Shown: positions 1 through 12,200 of the stretch, one piece after another
Layout: the number at the start of each line of letters is the position of its first letter
How positions within the stretch are numbered: the first letter of the stretch is position 1
Source of the DNA: Allacma fusca
Lineage: Eukaryota; Arthropoda; Collembola; Symphypleona; Sminthuridae
Reading direction: 5' to 3'
Length of the DNA: 64,000 nt
Assembly (NCBI GenBank): GCA_947179485.1
Contig: OX359246.1
Span: 21,390,001-21,454,000 of the forward strand
Translations under genes and position numbers: made by a program
The notes under the pieces: generated by a model
Databases searched by the model: none
What the model saw: the letters and a program-made list of their open reading frames with translations, nothing else
Told to the model about the DNA's origin: nothing

Positions 1-47
1 AGGGAGAAGAGTGGGAAGGGACGTTGGAGCTTTTTTGTGACATGTAG

Positions 48-3000
48 GATATAGGAAGAGATGAGGGGACTAATCTCGATGAGGTTTTTTATGACTCATG
101 GACTGTTTACAGGAGAGCAGCCAAAGCTACCATTGTTTTATTTCCGCTCCTCGGAGTCAACAATTTACTTTTCCTCTTCAATCCAGGCGGGGACTACGAG
201 GCTGCTTACTACATTACCAATGCTGTACTCCAATCGTCCCAGGTAACATGTTTCGTGTTGAATTGCCTTCTGTTTTGATTTAACTCTTCCCATGACATTA
301 GTAGATACCCACATGTCTGAGTATCTACAGAAATGATTGTGTTTTTCACTCCAGTTGAGACCCAGAATTTCGAGATGCTTTTGGGTCAAAATTAGAACCA
401 GGGATCCAAACTTGAGCTTTTTGCTTTTAATTTTTCCGACGTACAAACTTGGCTGCTGTTTTAAAAAAAATATCATTATGAATTACTGGACCTGTCTCAT
501 AAACCTAGGTTTATGAGAATTAAATTCCTAGAGTTTTTCCGACCTTGAGCTGAATTTTTTAGTTAAAATTGGCCAAAAATGTTTGCACAAATTTTTGTAT
601 AATTAGATACATTTAATTCAAATTTTGAACCCCATATGGCTGGAGCGTTCCTTGTTTGAAGGATTTAATGTTACTTCGATAATCTCATCTGTATAGCCTC
701 AAATATAGATTTCGAGTCTTCCCGTAGCTTGAGCACACCTCTAACACTGTAACAAATTACAAAATACAAAAACAAATAACAAATTGTTAACAAAACTAAA
801 ATAAAAAAATACGACTCAGCAACATTTCGAAACAAATAGGGTTTTTCCTAAAGGATGGTTTCACCCAGAATGTGTGTCAGCATGTTGACATTATTATGTC
901 CTACCATAATAATGTAATTGTGGCTATAACTATACATATGTACATACATACGTTATTGTATCTCGCACCCGTATCAGCACCCAATCAGTTCAGCCCCAGT
1001 CTAAAGAATTTCCCCCAAAAACTTTCCCCGAGATTTATGACACAGTCCATTGAGGAATGAGAGCCCAATAATACATAAATATGTCATTATATATCAGCTC
1101 CCTGAGGAACATCCCATTTAAAATATTGCACAACTATTCTCGGAGTTTAGGCACGGCTCATAAAGCACCCAGTCGGACACTTGGATTTAAAGCTTTCTCC
1201 AGCCTCTCTCCCTCACTTGAGATTACTATGTGGTCAGTGAATTTTTAGAGAGAGAGAGACGGAGAATTTTTGCTAAAAGGAAACCCTCCATTTGGAATTA
1301 GGACGACTTAAAAGCTCACAGAGTCCCCGACAGTCCCTGTCAAGGAAGGACAATCGTGAAAAATGTCATTCATTTGATGGAAGTCTCCCGGACATACCTT
1401 TGGTCTTTTGACATTCCTGTATACCCACTGTATGGCAGTCCTGTGACAGTGGAATTTTCCCAGGCATTGTCAATCCTTTACTTTATTCCCCCTCCCACAG
1501 AGTGTCTTTTTAAGGAGAGAAAAGGTGGAGGGAGGAAATCGAATAGTTTCCAAGTCAGAGGAAATAAGACTCAGCAGTCTGAGTCTGCCTTGCTGGCAGT
1601 GCCAGCAGGAAATGCTACTCCGCTGTCTCCAAACTGACAAGACTCCGGTGCAAATTGCATCCGCTTTGAGTTCCTATACATAATATACATATGTACATAG
1701 GAAAGGACTGACGTTATGAAAGGAATCTTGGGAAGGATTTGAGGATGGAGAGTGGGAAGGATATTCTTGTGGAAGAGAACCGGCCGTGCGTCAGTCCCAG
1801 TGTCCGGGTTAATAATATTTGAGTTGGCACTCGGATGTCAGACATTTTACCAGAAGCTAATGCAATCAAGCCTAGTGTGTGGGACCTTTTGTAGCTTATT
1901 TGAGTTACTAAAATACACTGTATAGTTCCAGAGCATGGATGAAATTACAAGGTTTGCTCTTACTCACTCAGCCTATTACCGACCCTTTCAAGTGAATCCA
2001 CTCATGCAGACATATAAGCTCTCTGTGTTTGTTGTTTAATATGAGCTCTCAATTTGTAGCTTATTCAGACAAATAATTACAGTTACGGAGAGAAAGCACT
2101 GGGGACGTATTCGAATTCAAATTATAAGCTTCAGGATAATTCTAAACTGTAATAATTCACTGAAAGAGCTAAACTTTCGATGGCAAAAGAGTGAGCTTGA
2201 ATTCATTTATTTGCAGCTGACACTATCTGCACAATGTCAAATGATAACCTAACCTTTGACTTGTACTAAGGCAGGGATCAGTATTCGCATTTTTTGATGC
2301 ACTTTTTGAAGCTTGTACTCAAAGGAGCAGCTGTCCAGAATCTGTGATAAGTGTCTTCCACTTTAGTGCATCTTCTACCTATATTAAAAACCATCAAGAT
2401 TTTCTTCCTGGGAGGGATCTCAGCGGAACTTAATTCATTTGCATTTATTTTCTTCTGAATTCATATCCCTCTCTGAGGATTAGATACTCTACTTTGAATT
2501 GAGATACGACAGAGTCACTGGAAGAATTGTGAGCTAGTTCTTAAAATTGAGATTTACAACTCATTCTCATGTACTCACATCCTCTCGACAATTATCGGGT
2601 TCTCCCGTTCCCTCCAGCCAAATAGTAATTTCCAGTTATCATGTGCTCCAGCCTATTAGTGAGGCCCTGATACCGCAGGGCCTGTACTATTTCCTAGTTC
2701 TTTGGGAAGCACGAAAATTCTGAAAATCCAGAAGGTTTTAAAAGCGATACACGTAACTAGTGATTTTGGGGAAAGCGCATCTGAAGAGTAAGAGTCTCGT
2801 AGTCCAAGTACATGCGAGAGCTTTGAAAGCCAAATAAACCAATTGTTATTTCAGTAACAACGGGGTAGTTGTAGAGCTTCTTCAAGAGCAAATGGAACCA
2901 CTTTCAGTTTCCTCAAAACAAACGGAGCTATAAGTGCATGGAATTCTATGAAAGCAGTGGGTTGAATTTTCTGGGAAAAACCTTGAAGTGTCTCAAAATC

Positions 3001-4837
3001 TTGTACGTTTGCTTAGATAGATAGATATCTACATGTAACATGAAATGAGCAGGGATGTAAAATGTATTTCATTCTTGGGAGGAATATAGAGGCACTGGAT
3101 AATGGAAGTAAAGCTTATTAGACCTCTGAGATTTTTTGTATAAATACACTTGAGAAATGGCTTACATCTGGTTAAGAGACACTTTTATAGATTACGGGGG
3201 AAATCTCCTGATTTAGGAGTTACTTTTAGCAAAATATTATTACGGAGTTATTAAGTAAAGTCATAAAATTTGTCCGGGCACGGCCCAGTCTTGCAATTTT
3301 AGAGTAGATACATATCTGAAACCCCGGGATTTAGTTTTAAAAACCTGACGGAATTATCTTCAATTCCAGGATACATTTTTACAATATAAATTCCCTGAAG
3401 CTAAAATGTTGTATGTAATAAGCTATTAATTTGCAATTATTATAATAATAACCCCCAGGAAGTATTTGTGTCCTACACATTTCAAATCACGTCAAGTCCT
3501 ATCTCCAATTTAAAAAGTTAAAAAAAAATAACTCTCTTCAAAGTGTAGATACCTCTTTGTAAGGGCACTGAATATCCTTACCAAAAGTTCTCTTATAACC
3601 CACAGAATTTAATTGAGTTAGAACGTCTCTGCACGGATTGTCCACCCTACTCCATTTTTTATCTCAAGTTTTTCTAAACGTCCGAATCATTATTAGCATT
3701 CATGTAAAAATTTGTGCACATGTAACAATTACATAAGAAGCTGTCTTACCAGAGCATTTTTCACAAACACATGACTGTTTTGGGCACATAATCATTTACA
3801 AATTATTATTTCCCCTCAAATCCAAGGACTCTGTTCTGGATGTGGGAATTTTTTTATTTTTTAGAAATAATTATTACTCTTAAAAGACTATACGGGATTA
3901 TGGAAAGAATTACCAGGACATGAATATAAATAGGATTGTGAGCATGAGCTCTTCCGGAATAATGGTTTTGCGAAAGGAACATTTCCCAAAACGTTTTAAT
4001 ACTATTTAAAATGTTTTGCAATCAAAATTCTAGAAACATTTTTGAGCCTTGCAAAAATATTGCAACATTTCAAACTGCGATTGGGTTTCGATTGTGGGAA
4101 CTGTCATTTTTTTAAAAGTGCAATTTTACCAAAAATAATTTTAGCTTTAAATCCCGTAATCATGTAGATATATATACCTACAGTTTGAGGATTTATGCTT
4201 CTATTTCCAGGGTGTGATCGTCTCCATACTCTACTGTTTCATGAGCAAGGAAGTGCGAGCGGCAATTCGTCGGGAATACAGAAAAGCCACAGTGAAAAGG
4301 ACCGCAACTATGAGGCACTCCACTTTCCGGTCCACAGTCCGTGGTCGACGATGGTCCTCCAGCTATGCCAACCAAAATTCTGTGTACTGGGACAATCCCA
4401 CAAGCGTCACGTACCGGAGTAGCTTCCACCACCGAGCTTCAATCCTCCTCTCGAAAATCAAACAGCCGTCAACTCTTTTAAGTGCGGGTGACGGGACTGG
4501 GGGTGTCGGGATGTGTAGGACCAATTCCGGGGATGGGCCCCGAACTAATGGACAACACACAACATCCTGGACAACAAATAGTGCAATCATCACCAACAAC
4601 ACTCCATCCCCTGAGACCATTGGATTTCTACCCAATGGGATGACAGTCACGTTCACGAGGAATTCCAACTGTAACTCAATCTCAGGGGAAAATAAGAGTG
4701 ATAGTGAGAATAATGAGATCTCAATGCAAAATGTCCTCCTCACTAACAATCACTGCTGCTTGGACTTTGAGGCAAGTCAAAATGAAATCAATGGAGAGTC
4801 CCTTGGGAGGAGTGCTTTCCCTCCTGGGGTATTGTAG
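48..4837 (+). CDS. Class B (secretin-family) GPCR, C-terminal two exons (5' partial)
   Basis: Two coding exons at 48-242 (65 codons) and 4211-4837 (208 codons plus TAG), joined in phase 0 by an intron 243-4210. The acceptor at 46-47 follows a T-rich tract, the donor is CAG|GTAACA and the second acceptor is TTTCCAG|GG. The first exon encodes TM6 with the family hallmark KATIVLFPLLG, an extracellular loop and the start of TM7. The second opens with GVIVSILYCF and SKEVRAAIRR, which match the TM7 / helix-8 pattern QGxxVxxxYCFxxxEV of secretin-type receptors. A Ser/Thr/Asn-rich cytoplasmic tail of about 180 residues follows. The family are plasma-membrane peptide-hormone receptors, usually Gs-coupled. 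The ligand-binding ectodomain and TM1-TM5 lie to the left of the window. The subfamily (diuretic hormone, PDF or other) is not resolved here. The family call is strong; the start of the first exon is inferred from the splice site and an upstream stop. Confidence 0.85.
243..4210 (+). other. Long intron of the class B GPCR gene
   Basis: This 3968-nt intron separates TM6/early TM7 from late TM7 plus tail. It contains AT-rich sequence, a short AG-repeat near 1248-1258 and copies of the ACATATGTAC motif near 936 and 1686. I see no convincing internal exon. Confidence 0.75.
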
Positions 4838-7800
4838 GGGCATTAGCCCACATTTTGGAATTGAGGGACGGACGTCAATTCCATTATTACAGATACATAT
4901 GTTGACTGGTTCTATTTTTCCTATTTCTCCTACTGAAATTTTCTCATACAAATATTTACATATGTAGATATAATTATACCTACATATTTGTCTATAATGT
5001 ATACCTGTGTAGTGTAGATACGTTTGGTACAATCCTATAATTATTTTTGGGTCCATTTCTTTTGAGTTCTTTTGTAAGTACCTTTGACGTTACCCGGAAA
5101 TGGGTCACTCTATCTTTGTACCTTTTCAATGTTCCTCTACGTTATTATTGCTTATAAGGTATCTATATATCATTATGTATAAATATCATATCTATAATTA
5201 AATTGTCCTATTTGTAAGTACGAGCGTATAATTTAATATTATAGTTCAGGGTAATTATCTCTAGATACTTCAACTATTGGATCACAATTAGATTGTGAGC
5301 TATGTGAAATATACTACTCACAATACCGGACCAGGGTTTTTTCTAGGCATGATGTAATTAACACTGCCTATGTTTTGGGAATCAGGGAGTTCTTGGAAGA
5401 GGTACTCTTTTGAACCTTACCTGGCTATATAACTATCATAATATCTATAAGTAAGTACACGTACTAACAACAAGCTACAAAGCTTTACAGGCACAACCGT
5501 GTATGAAATCAGTTTTGCAATTATCATTAACATGGCCAGGAATTTTGAGGAGATAACTTGGGGTTACGTTATTTTAGGGGAGCCATTTGCTAAATTGTTG
5601 GGAATCCAAAGGGGAACACGTAGAGGGAAATAAACAAGTGGTAATAATTAATGAGCAGGTACGGTGCACGAACTAAATTTGAAGGTATGAGGGCGTTTCG
5701 AAAGTTTAGGATGTCAGTTGTGAAATAAAATCTTTGCTCGTTCTGTAAATTCCGTCAGTATTGATTCCCCACATTTGTAACTCACAATCAGCTCTTACCC
5801 TTAACCTTGCAATGAGGACGTAGGAAATCGCAATTCTAGGAGAATACATCCTGGCTGAAGAGAGGAAATGAACTAGAAGCATTCTTGGTGAGACTTCCTT
5901 CATTTTGATTCTAATCGAAAATGCATCCTGTCCATTCTGTCTATTTGCTGTATCTATATGCTCTATATAGTATAATTATACACAGGGTTTCAAGTTTCGT
6001 TTAGGAGGCTCCTAGCCACTGTAATAACTAACGAGAAGTCATCTGGGAATTGAACCAGGGTTCCCAGTGCAGTTGTACGTTCATAATCAATGGACAGCAG
6101 AACAAGAAGTGCACAGTAGTACAATCCCTGTAGGATTGGTATATCGACCCATGTATTTTTTTAAAAACAGAACTGTACAACACAGCAGTCAATATCACAA
6201 CAATTATCAGATGCTGACTACAGTATGTGCCCAAGATCATAGAGACAGGAGATCTGGGGATGAGAGTCCATAAAGAGCATTAGATCACATTGGGATAAAT
6301 ATAAATGGAAGGCAGAGATATCTACTCCAGAATTGAAACGAGCAGACAGGCAGAATAAATATGTAGTGTAAAGAGATAAGGAGCGATAGAAAGTAATGTG
6401 AGTACTTTCCCCAGGAAAATCCAGAACAATTTGGAGTACAAGAGCAAGCACGTCCTGACTTAAATAAAAAGCCACGATCTCTATTGGCATTTCTAAATTC
6501 CTTGGTTATCTTCATAAACTTAAAAATTACATATGTGTTAGTACAAGCTTATTTTTTTAACGGGATTATTTTAAACGGGAGAAAGCACTATGTCACTGCA
6601 ATGTCTATGACTCTTCAAACCAAGCATTATTTTGGCTCTACTGTAATTTCCCTTTTGCACGTGCTCAAAAGGTAAGTAGTAAAAAGTTTAAAATTCCTCG
6701 ACATACGTTAATTAGATTTATTTTCTTAAAAATTTACCTAAAGAAGATAACCCCAAATAGAACTGATGTAATTTATAAGGGAAAAAAAACATATAGACAC
6801 TCTATAATAGGAAATGAATGTTTGTAATATGCTTACAATACAAAGTATCTTTATGTTATTTGTACAGTTAGTGTCACTTCGCCCCAAGGAATACTCTTAA
6901 GTAAATTATTCGTCCACAAAAGTACTCAATATTTGTGATTGATGTAGAAATGTATATACATGGCGTATATGTGATAAGACAATTTTACGTGTTTATTTGA
7001 TTCAAAGAAATTGATGCCGTTGTGTACCTCAACAAAAAAAAAAAAAATTATGTGAGCAAATATATTACGTGATGATCATTCCAGGATTATTTCTGTCTCC
7101 AAGAGAAATGTAATATGTATCTTGTGGATTGAATAGAATCGTATGGAGATTTTATGTACACTGCATGTGCATATGTATGTACATACATAGTTTCATAACT
7201 ACAACTCTGAGCTAAACCTAAAGACAAGTTGTTCACCGGAAGGTTTACATGACTAAGTCTGTGGGTGTTGTCCCCCTCCCCCTCCCCCCTCCCTTGAAAT
7301 GTACTCACTCAAATAACCTTATACATGGGAAATAAATATAAATTTTTATGAACCCACATGTGAAATCTCAGCTGGAAGGAACTTATTACTCCGGATTTAC
7401 TCCTTCCAAATATTTGCATTTACTTATTTCAATACAAGACTTTGGCGTGGTATAAAAAAAAGGAATGATTCCCCCCGACACATATTCTTAGCCGTGCATT
7501 GCTCTCACTCTCCCCTTTGTATTGCTAATGCCTCAGAGGATTTTATATATTACGTTTATACATATCTACATATATAGAGGACTAAGGAAAGCCGTCAGAA
7601 TCCCCTTCCTTTATTGCCACAGCCCGGAACCATTAATAATACATTCCAAAGAGAGCTCCTCTCATCCTCCACACTGAAAATATGTTTGTATTATTAAAAT
7701 GACTTTGACAGTAAAATGCTTTACGTTTTCATCCCAAGCTTCGTCTGTGTCTTTCTTCAAATCTTCGTCTGTATTGTAGTTCTCCTCTAATGTCTTTTGT

Positions 7801-8800
7801 TATCCTCATCCAATTTTCTGCAACAGGAACTTTCACCACACCATGAATCTCCTTTCTCTCCTCCAAGGCTACTAGCAATATTGACTCAAACAAGTTGGAC
7901 TAATTTTCTTGAACAAAGTTTATAAGCTTATATTGGGATGGTTGGAGGCATGCTCAAAATTCACCCAGTGATTTATCAAATCTTTTTTTATTTACAGGCC
8001 TCCGTAGTAGTACGCATGGTTCTTCTGTATTTTATTCTTCACTTTAAAACAATACTTATATTTGGCAGGGGAGATTTCTCTACCATTTTATCCGGAATGG
8101 GGCTATTTTAAGAAATGCCAAAACTTTTCTTCTCTAGAACATTTACAAAGCCCGTTCCCGTTCCTTGTCCTTGTGACATTTGTTCTGAACCATTGTAGGG
8201 GAGGTTGGAGTCGTTTCTGGCCGCATGAGAAAAAACATTTCTGTGGGGAGAAGGTAAAGTGCATCTAAACTATATCTTCAACCTATCAATATCCGAGCAC
8301 AGAGCTATCACCCAGTGACAGTCAATTATGGCCTCAATTGATTTTCCATCCCAAATGGCTCTGAATACTGCCTTCATTTCTTTTCATGGAATACTATTTC
8401 AAATACATGATTACAACCCTCTGTATATGTATATTAATGCTCTGAATTCAATGACAGTTGTGGTCTTGAGTTTCCTAATGGATTTTAATCTTTCAGCACT
8501 CTATCAGGAACGTTTTGGAAGGATGGACGCCTTGAAAGTAGCAATGATAACGATGCTGAAAGAGACAAAAACCTGTCTGGTCTCTATATAGTGTTTGTCT
8601 ATTGTATACACTTTCCTATTACTTTACTTTCTTTATTTAAGAATGTGGCCGAAAAGGAGCAAAATTATGGGAAGAAAACTTGTCATTGCTGCATGGGCAT
8701 TTGGCAGAATAATTTGGCCCCTGTAGAGTACTTGCTTTTACAGATACAACAGGCTCTCATATAGCGTTTTGTTTACGATAGATTTTTCTCATATAGCGAA
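4838..8800. other. Non-coding stretch downstream of the GPCR gene
   Basis: It begins with the receptor's 3' untranslated region, whose end I cannot fix because there is no clear AATAAA. The rest is AT-rich with a C-rich low-complexity tract near 7268-7291. Open frames are short and do not resemble known proteins. Confidence 0.5.
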
Positions 8801-9000
8801 TTTTTATTACCCACGGCTTCTCCCGTCAAAAGTTGACCCATTTGCACGCAAGAAAATCGCATCGCAATGCTATTCCATTGCGATAGAAATATATTGTTGT
8901 ATAGAAATCCTTCGCTCTCGCAATGGAAAAACATTGTGACACTATTTTCGTGCGCATGGATGGGTCAACGTTTGGTGGGAAGAGCTGTGGGTAATAAATA
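8801..9000. mobile_element. Fold-back MITE-like element, about 200 bp
   Basis: Two arms of about 55 bp are inverted copies of each other. The left arm (8801-8856) starts TTTTTATTACCCACGGCTTC and the reverse complement of the right arm (8944-9000) starts TATTTATTACCCACAGCTCT. Both contain GTTGACCCAT, and I estimate about 80 percent identity. An inner pair based on CCATTGCGA (near 8860-8886 and 8912-8937) extends the symmetry almost to the centre. There is no coding capacity. The structure fits a non-autonomous DNA transposon; family and target duplication are not resolved. Confidence 0.7.
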
Positions 9001-9150
9001 ATTTACTAACGAGACATCCTAACTTCTTGGGTGTTTTTAGAGTAAGCTGTTTATACACAGATATTTATAGGGGTTACTCAGTTACTGCATATGTTGAGTT
9101 TTGCAGTAATTTTGTTGTTTAAACATTTAAAAAATAGTATATTATTTGGA

Positions 9151-9202
9151 ATGGGGGGGGGCAATTGCCCTCTTTGCCCTCCCCCCTTGGCTACGCGCCT
9201 GC
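9151..9202. mobile_element. DNA-transposon-like terminal sequence
   Basis: A G-run followed by GCAATTGCCC, a C-run and TTGGCTACGCGCCTG. Read on the minus strand it starts CAGGCGCGTAGCCAAG, which resembles ends of animal TIR DNA transposons (CAG-GGCGTAGCC type). I found no inverted partner in the window, so it may be a solo end or fragment. Confidence 0.4.
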
Positions 9203-12200
9203 CCCTACTTAGTTGACCGGTTTAGGGATTAATGTCTCCCAAGAGCTGGTGGTACAGAATTTGAAACCATTGGAACAGGTCCAAAGTTGAATTTAAGGGT
9301 TTTAGACAAATCCTTATTTTTAAAGAGCTCTTTTCTGAGCGTTTATTTAAAGTTCCGCGCGTTCATAGTTCAGTGGCATCACACAACGCCCAAAAGGTGG
9401 CATGCCAAGCTCTCCTTATTATTAGCGAGCACTACCTGTCCGTTTATTTAAAGCGCTACTCTTAATAACAGCGCGCACGATTTAGGCACACAACAAGTCT
9501 CTACGACCGGGCTTGATTCGTAAGCCGTTTGGTTTTTAATTTCTACAATCACACTACCACCTCTTCAAGAAATTGTCCCTGTGAAGCAAAGGGCCTTTAC
9601 TGGTGTTACTTCTAAATGGTTGTAACCTCTGATTTAAAAAGAGCGCAAAAATAATCCCCACCACTATATTTGCTTATACCAACGCAAATTATTACGCGCC
9701 TGTACATCTAAATTTAGAATCCTTATAAATTAATACGAGCACTGCACAGCCAGCAATTGCTGGGTCAGCGAGGAAAATGTAAATAGGGAAGGCAGTAAAT
9801 AGTTGCATGCAATAGCTAGCTGCACAGTACCATATTCGTCGATACATCTAGAGCGCGCGAAAATTTGATTCTTACCATCACGGTCACGGTCACTATCCTT
9901 TAACTATCACGCGTTTAACTATCAATTGTCCCTGTGAAACACAAGGCTGTTACTAGTATATCTTAAGCATAGGATATTGAAACGGATATAATTCAGTTTA
10001 TTCAAAAGATTGTGAACTATACCTATCTATATGAACTTTTGCGGTGTAATTCCATTACGCGAAAACAAATTTGCGAAAGAAACTATTCTCAGTAGAGCAA
10101 GTTACTTCCGAGGTACTTTCTGCATAGACACAACGATTACATTACGGCTAAATTTCACCGATCGGATCGGGATGTTCTACATCTGCGGAAACTTCATCTA
10201 GTAAAACCTTGTTAGCATTTGCGGATTCCTTGCAAAAAGTTAGGCCGAAGTAAGTACTTCTTAATTTGAATTATACATACTACGTGCAAATATTAAAACT
10301 ATAAACAACATCTTTAAAAATATTTCCGAACTACAACCCAGGATTTGAAACGGAAGTTCTTCGAGAAATGTGCTTACGATCAAATCAGAAACTGAAATCA
10401 TTCGGGCCCAGTTGGTTAGAAATTCGACAACACTCGCAAATGGCTGCCCATTCAAATTGACTGTAAGAACCGAAGAGAAGCTTTCATCAATTGACACAAA
10501 ACTTAAACACTAAATTATGATTAAGTGTGATTCAAGCACCACATTTGCGTAACAATTCTTGTGTGATCGAAAGGAATAATTTTTATGATGATAATGATTG
10601 TGCTAACAATAACGATTGCAGTTCAGCAGGTAATTCCTATACCGGTATTTTAAAAAAGTCCGATTTTAGAAGTGATTGTGAGAATCCTCTTAAATACAGT
10701 TGTTGCATTACCTTTTTTGTTTTCCCCAGGAATATTCTCCATGAAATATCTGACAGAAAAGTTTTACACAGGCGTGTTATTTGAAGCATAAAAATACCAT
10801 TGACACGTAAGAAATTTTCCAAATGTTTTGACCCTAAAATGTAAATTCTCTCGGAAGTCCTTGCATTTAAAGAACTGATTTAATTTTGTCCTCGTAAAGC
10901 CCAATATTTCAACCAACTATGTATATTTCTATGATCGGTTGGATTAATAAAATCAGTAAGATCAAAGATGACTTGATCGGGAAATAATGTCAGCATGGAA
11001 GAGACAATTTGAGCATTCAATGCCAGACAGATGCAAATCAATTTACTGGGTTCCCGGTATTTCATGATTCCTTTGAGACACAGATGCAAAGACAAGCGAG
11101 ATGGAAATTCATCTAGGTTTCCTGAACCTCCAGATTCAAGCGCAGTATTACCTTTTGGTGTTCCTTTTTAAAGGAAAAACCAAGACATCCAAAAATTTAA
11201 TAGAAACAACGACATATTAAGGAAACGGTGAATGATTTCATCATTTTAGGCTTAACACACAGCTGTGATCATGTACATAATCTGTTCGCGGAAGTCTGTA
11301 TAAGAAAGGGCTGTTTGATTACGTAAAACGGTTACAATAGAACTAAACGATAAAGATTTATAAAATAGCATTTCCAGGTTCACAATACATTATTGTTGCA
11401 AATTTTGCAATAAAATCCCTCTAAAACTCTGATTACAAAAATAAATTCAAATACGGTTCTTCATCCAGTTAGTACAATTTTGCTTTAAGATTTGAGTTGC
11501 GACCGAGCGAAAACTTCGCCCTAATAGAGCTTCTGATCCTTTCTCATCAGATGTAGTCTTACATTCTCCAGCAAAATTCAATTTCCGTTGATAACGTTTT
11601 TTGCAACTGTTAAGTCCTTTCTTTCTCTTTTCATAACTTTGAAGAAGACGCCCACGTAGGTTTTTGTCCCTTGAGAGTATGAATACAAATTACAGCTCTA
11701 TCCTTGCAAATCAAGATATAAACAAAGCTCAAGAAAAAATATTAATAAATGTGACTGTGACAGTACAGACATCTAAATTGTTTTTACTGATTTCTTTGAT
11801 TTTTTTAGTGTAAAGAAATTTCTGGTTTCAGCACATGTACATACATACATGGATGCTTGCTAACCTACTTGTTCCTTCGAACATTGCACGTGTACTATAA
11901 AAATTCACACAGAAATTTCCATTGATATAGGATTAATATAGGAAATTTCCTTTGGGTGTTGATCAGAGCGTTCAGTGGTAAATTTGATCCTCAGATTTCC
12001 GAGTACATACTTCAAAGGTTCCACATATTTTCCAGGAAACTCAATCCTTCTAGTCCAATTGAGCTCATCACGGAATTTTTAGAACATTTAATTATTACGG
12101 CAGCTGTAATTGACTAGGTACGTAGTGTATTCAACGTGTCAGGTCTCATTTATCACTACGTGTTTAATTACATAAAAAAACTGTCCAGCTAAACAAATTA

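Noticed and set aside
4193..4749. Minus-strand open frames opposite the GPCR last exon
   Set aside because: Shadows of the receptor coding sequence.
6040..6080. Sequence resembling a tRNA B box on the minus strand
   Set aside because: No acceptor, D or anticodon arms can be folded around it.
10261..11095. Minus-strand frames of 71-78 codons
   Set aside because: No similarity recognised; possibly old repeat sequence.
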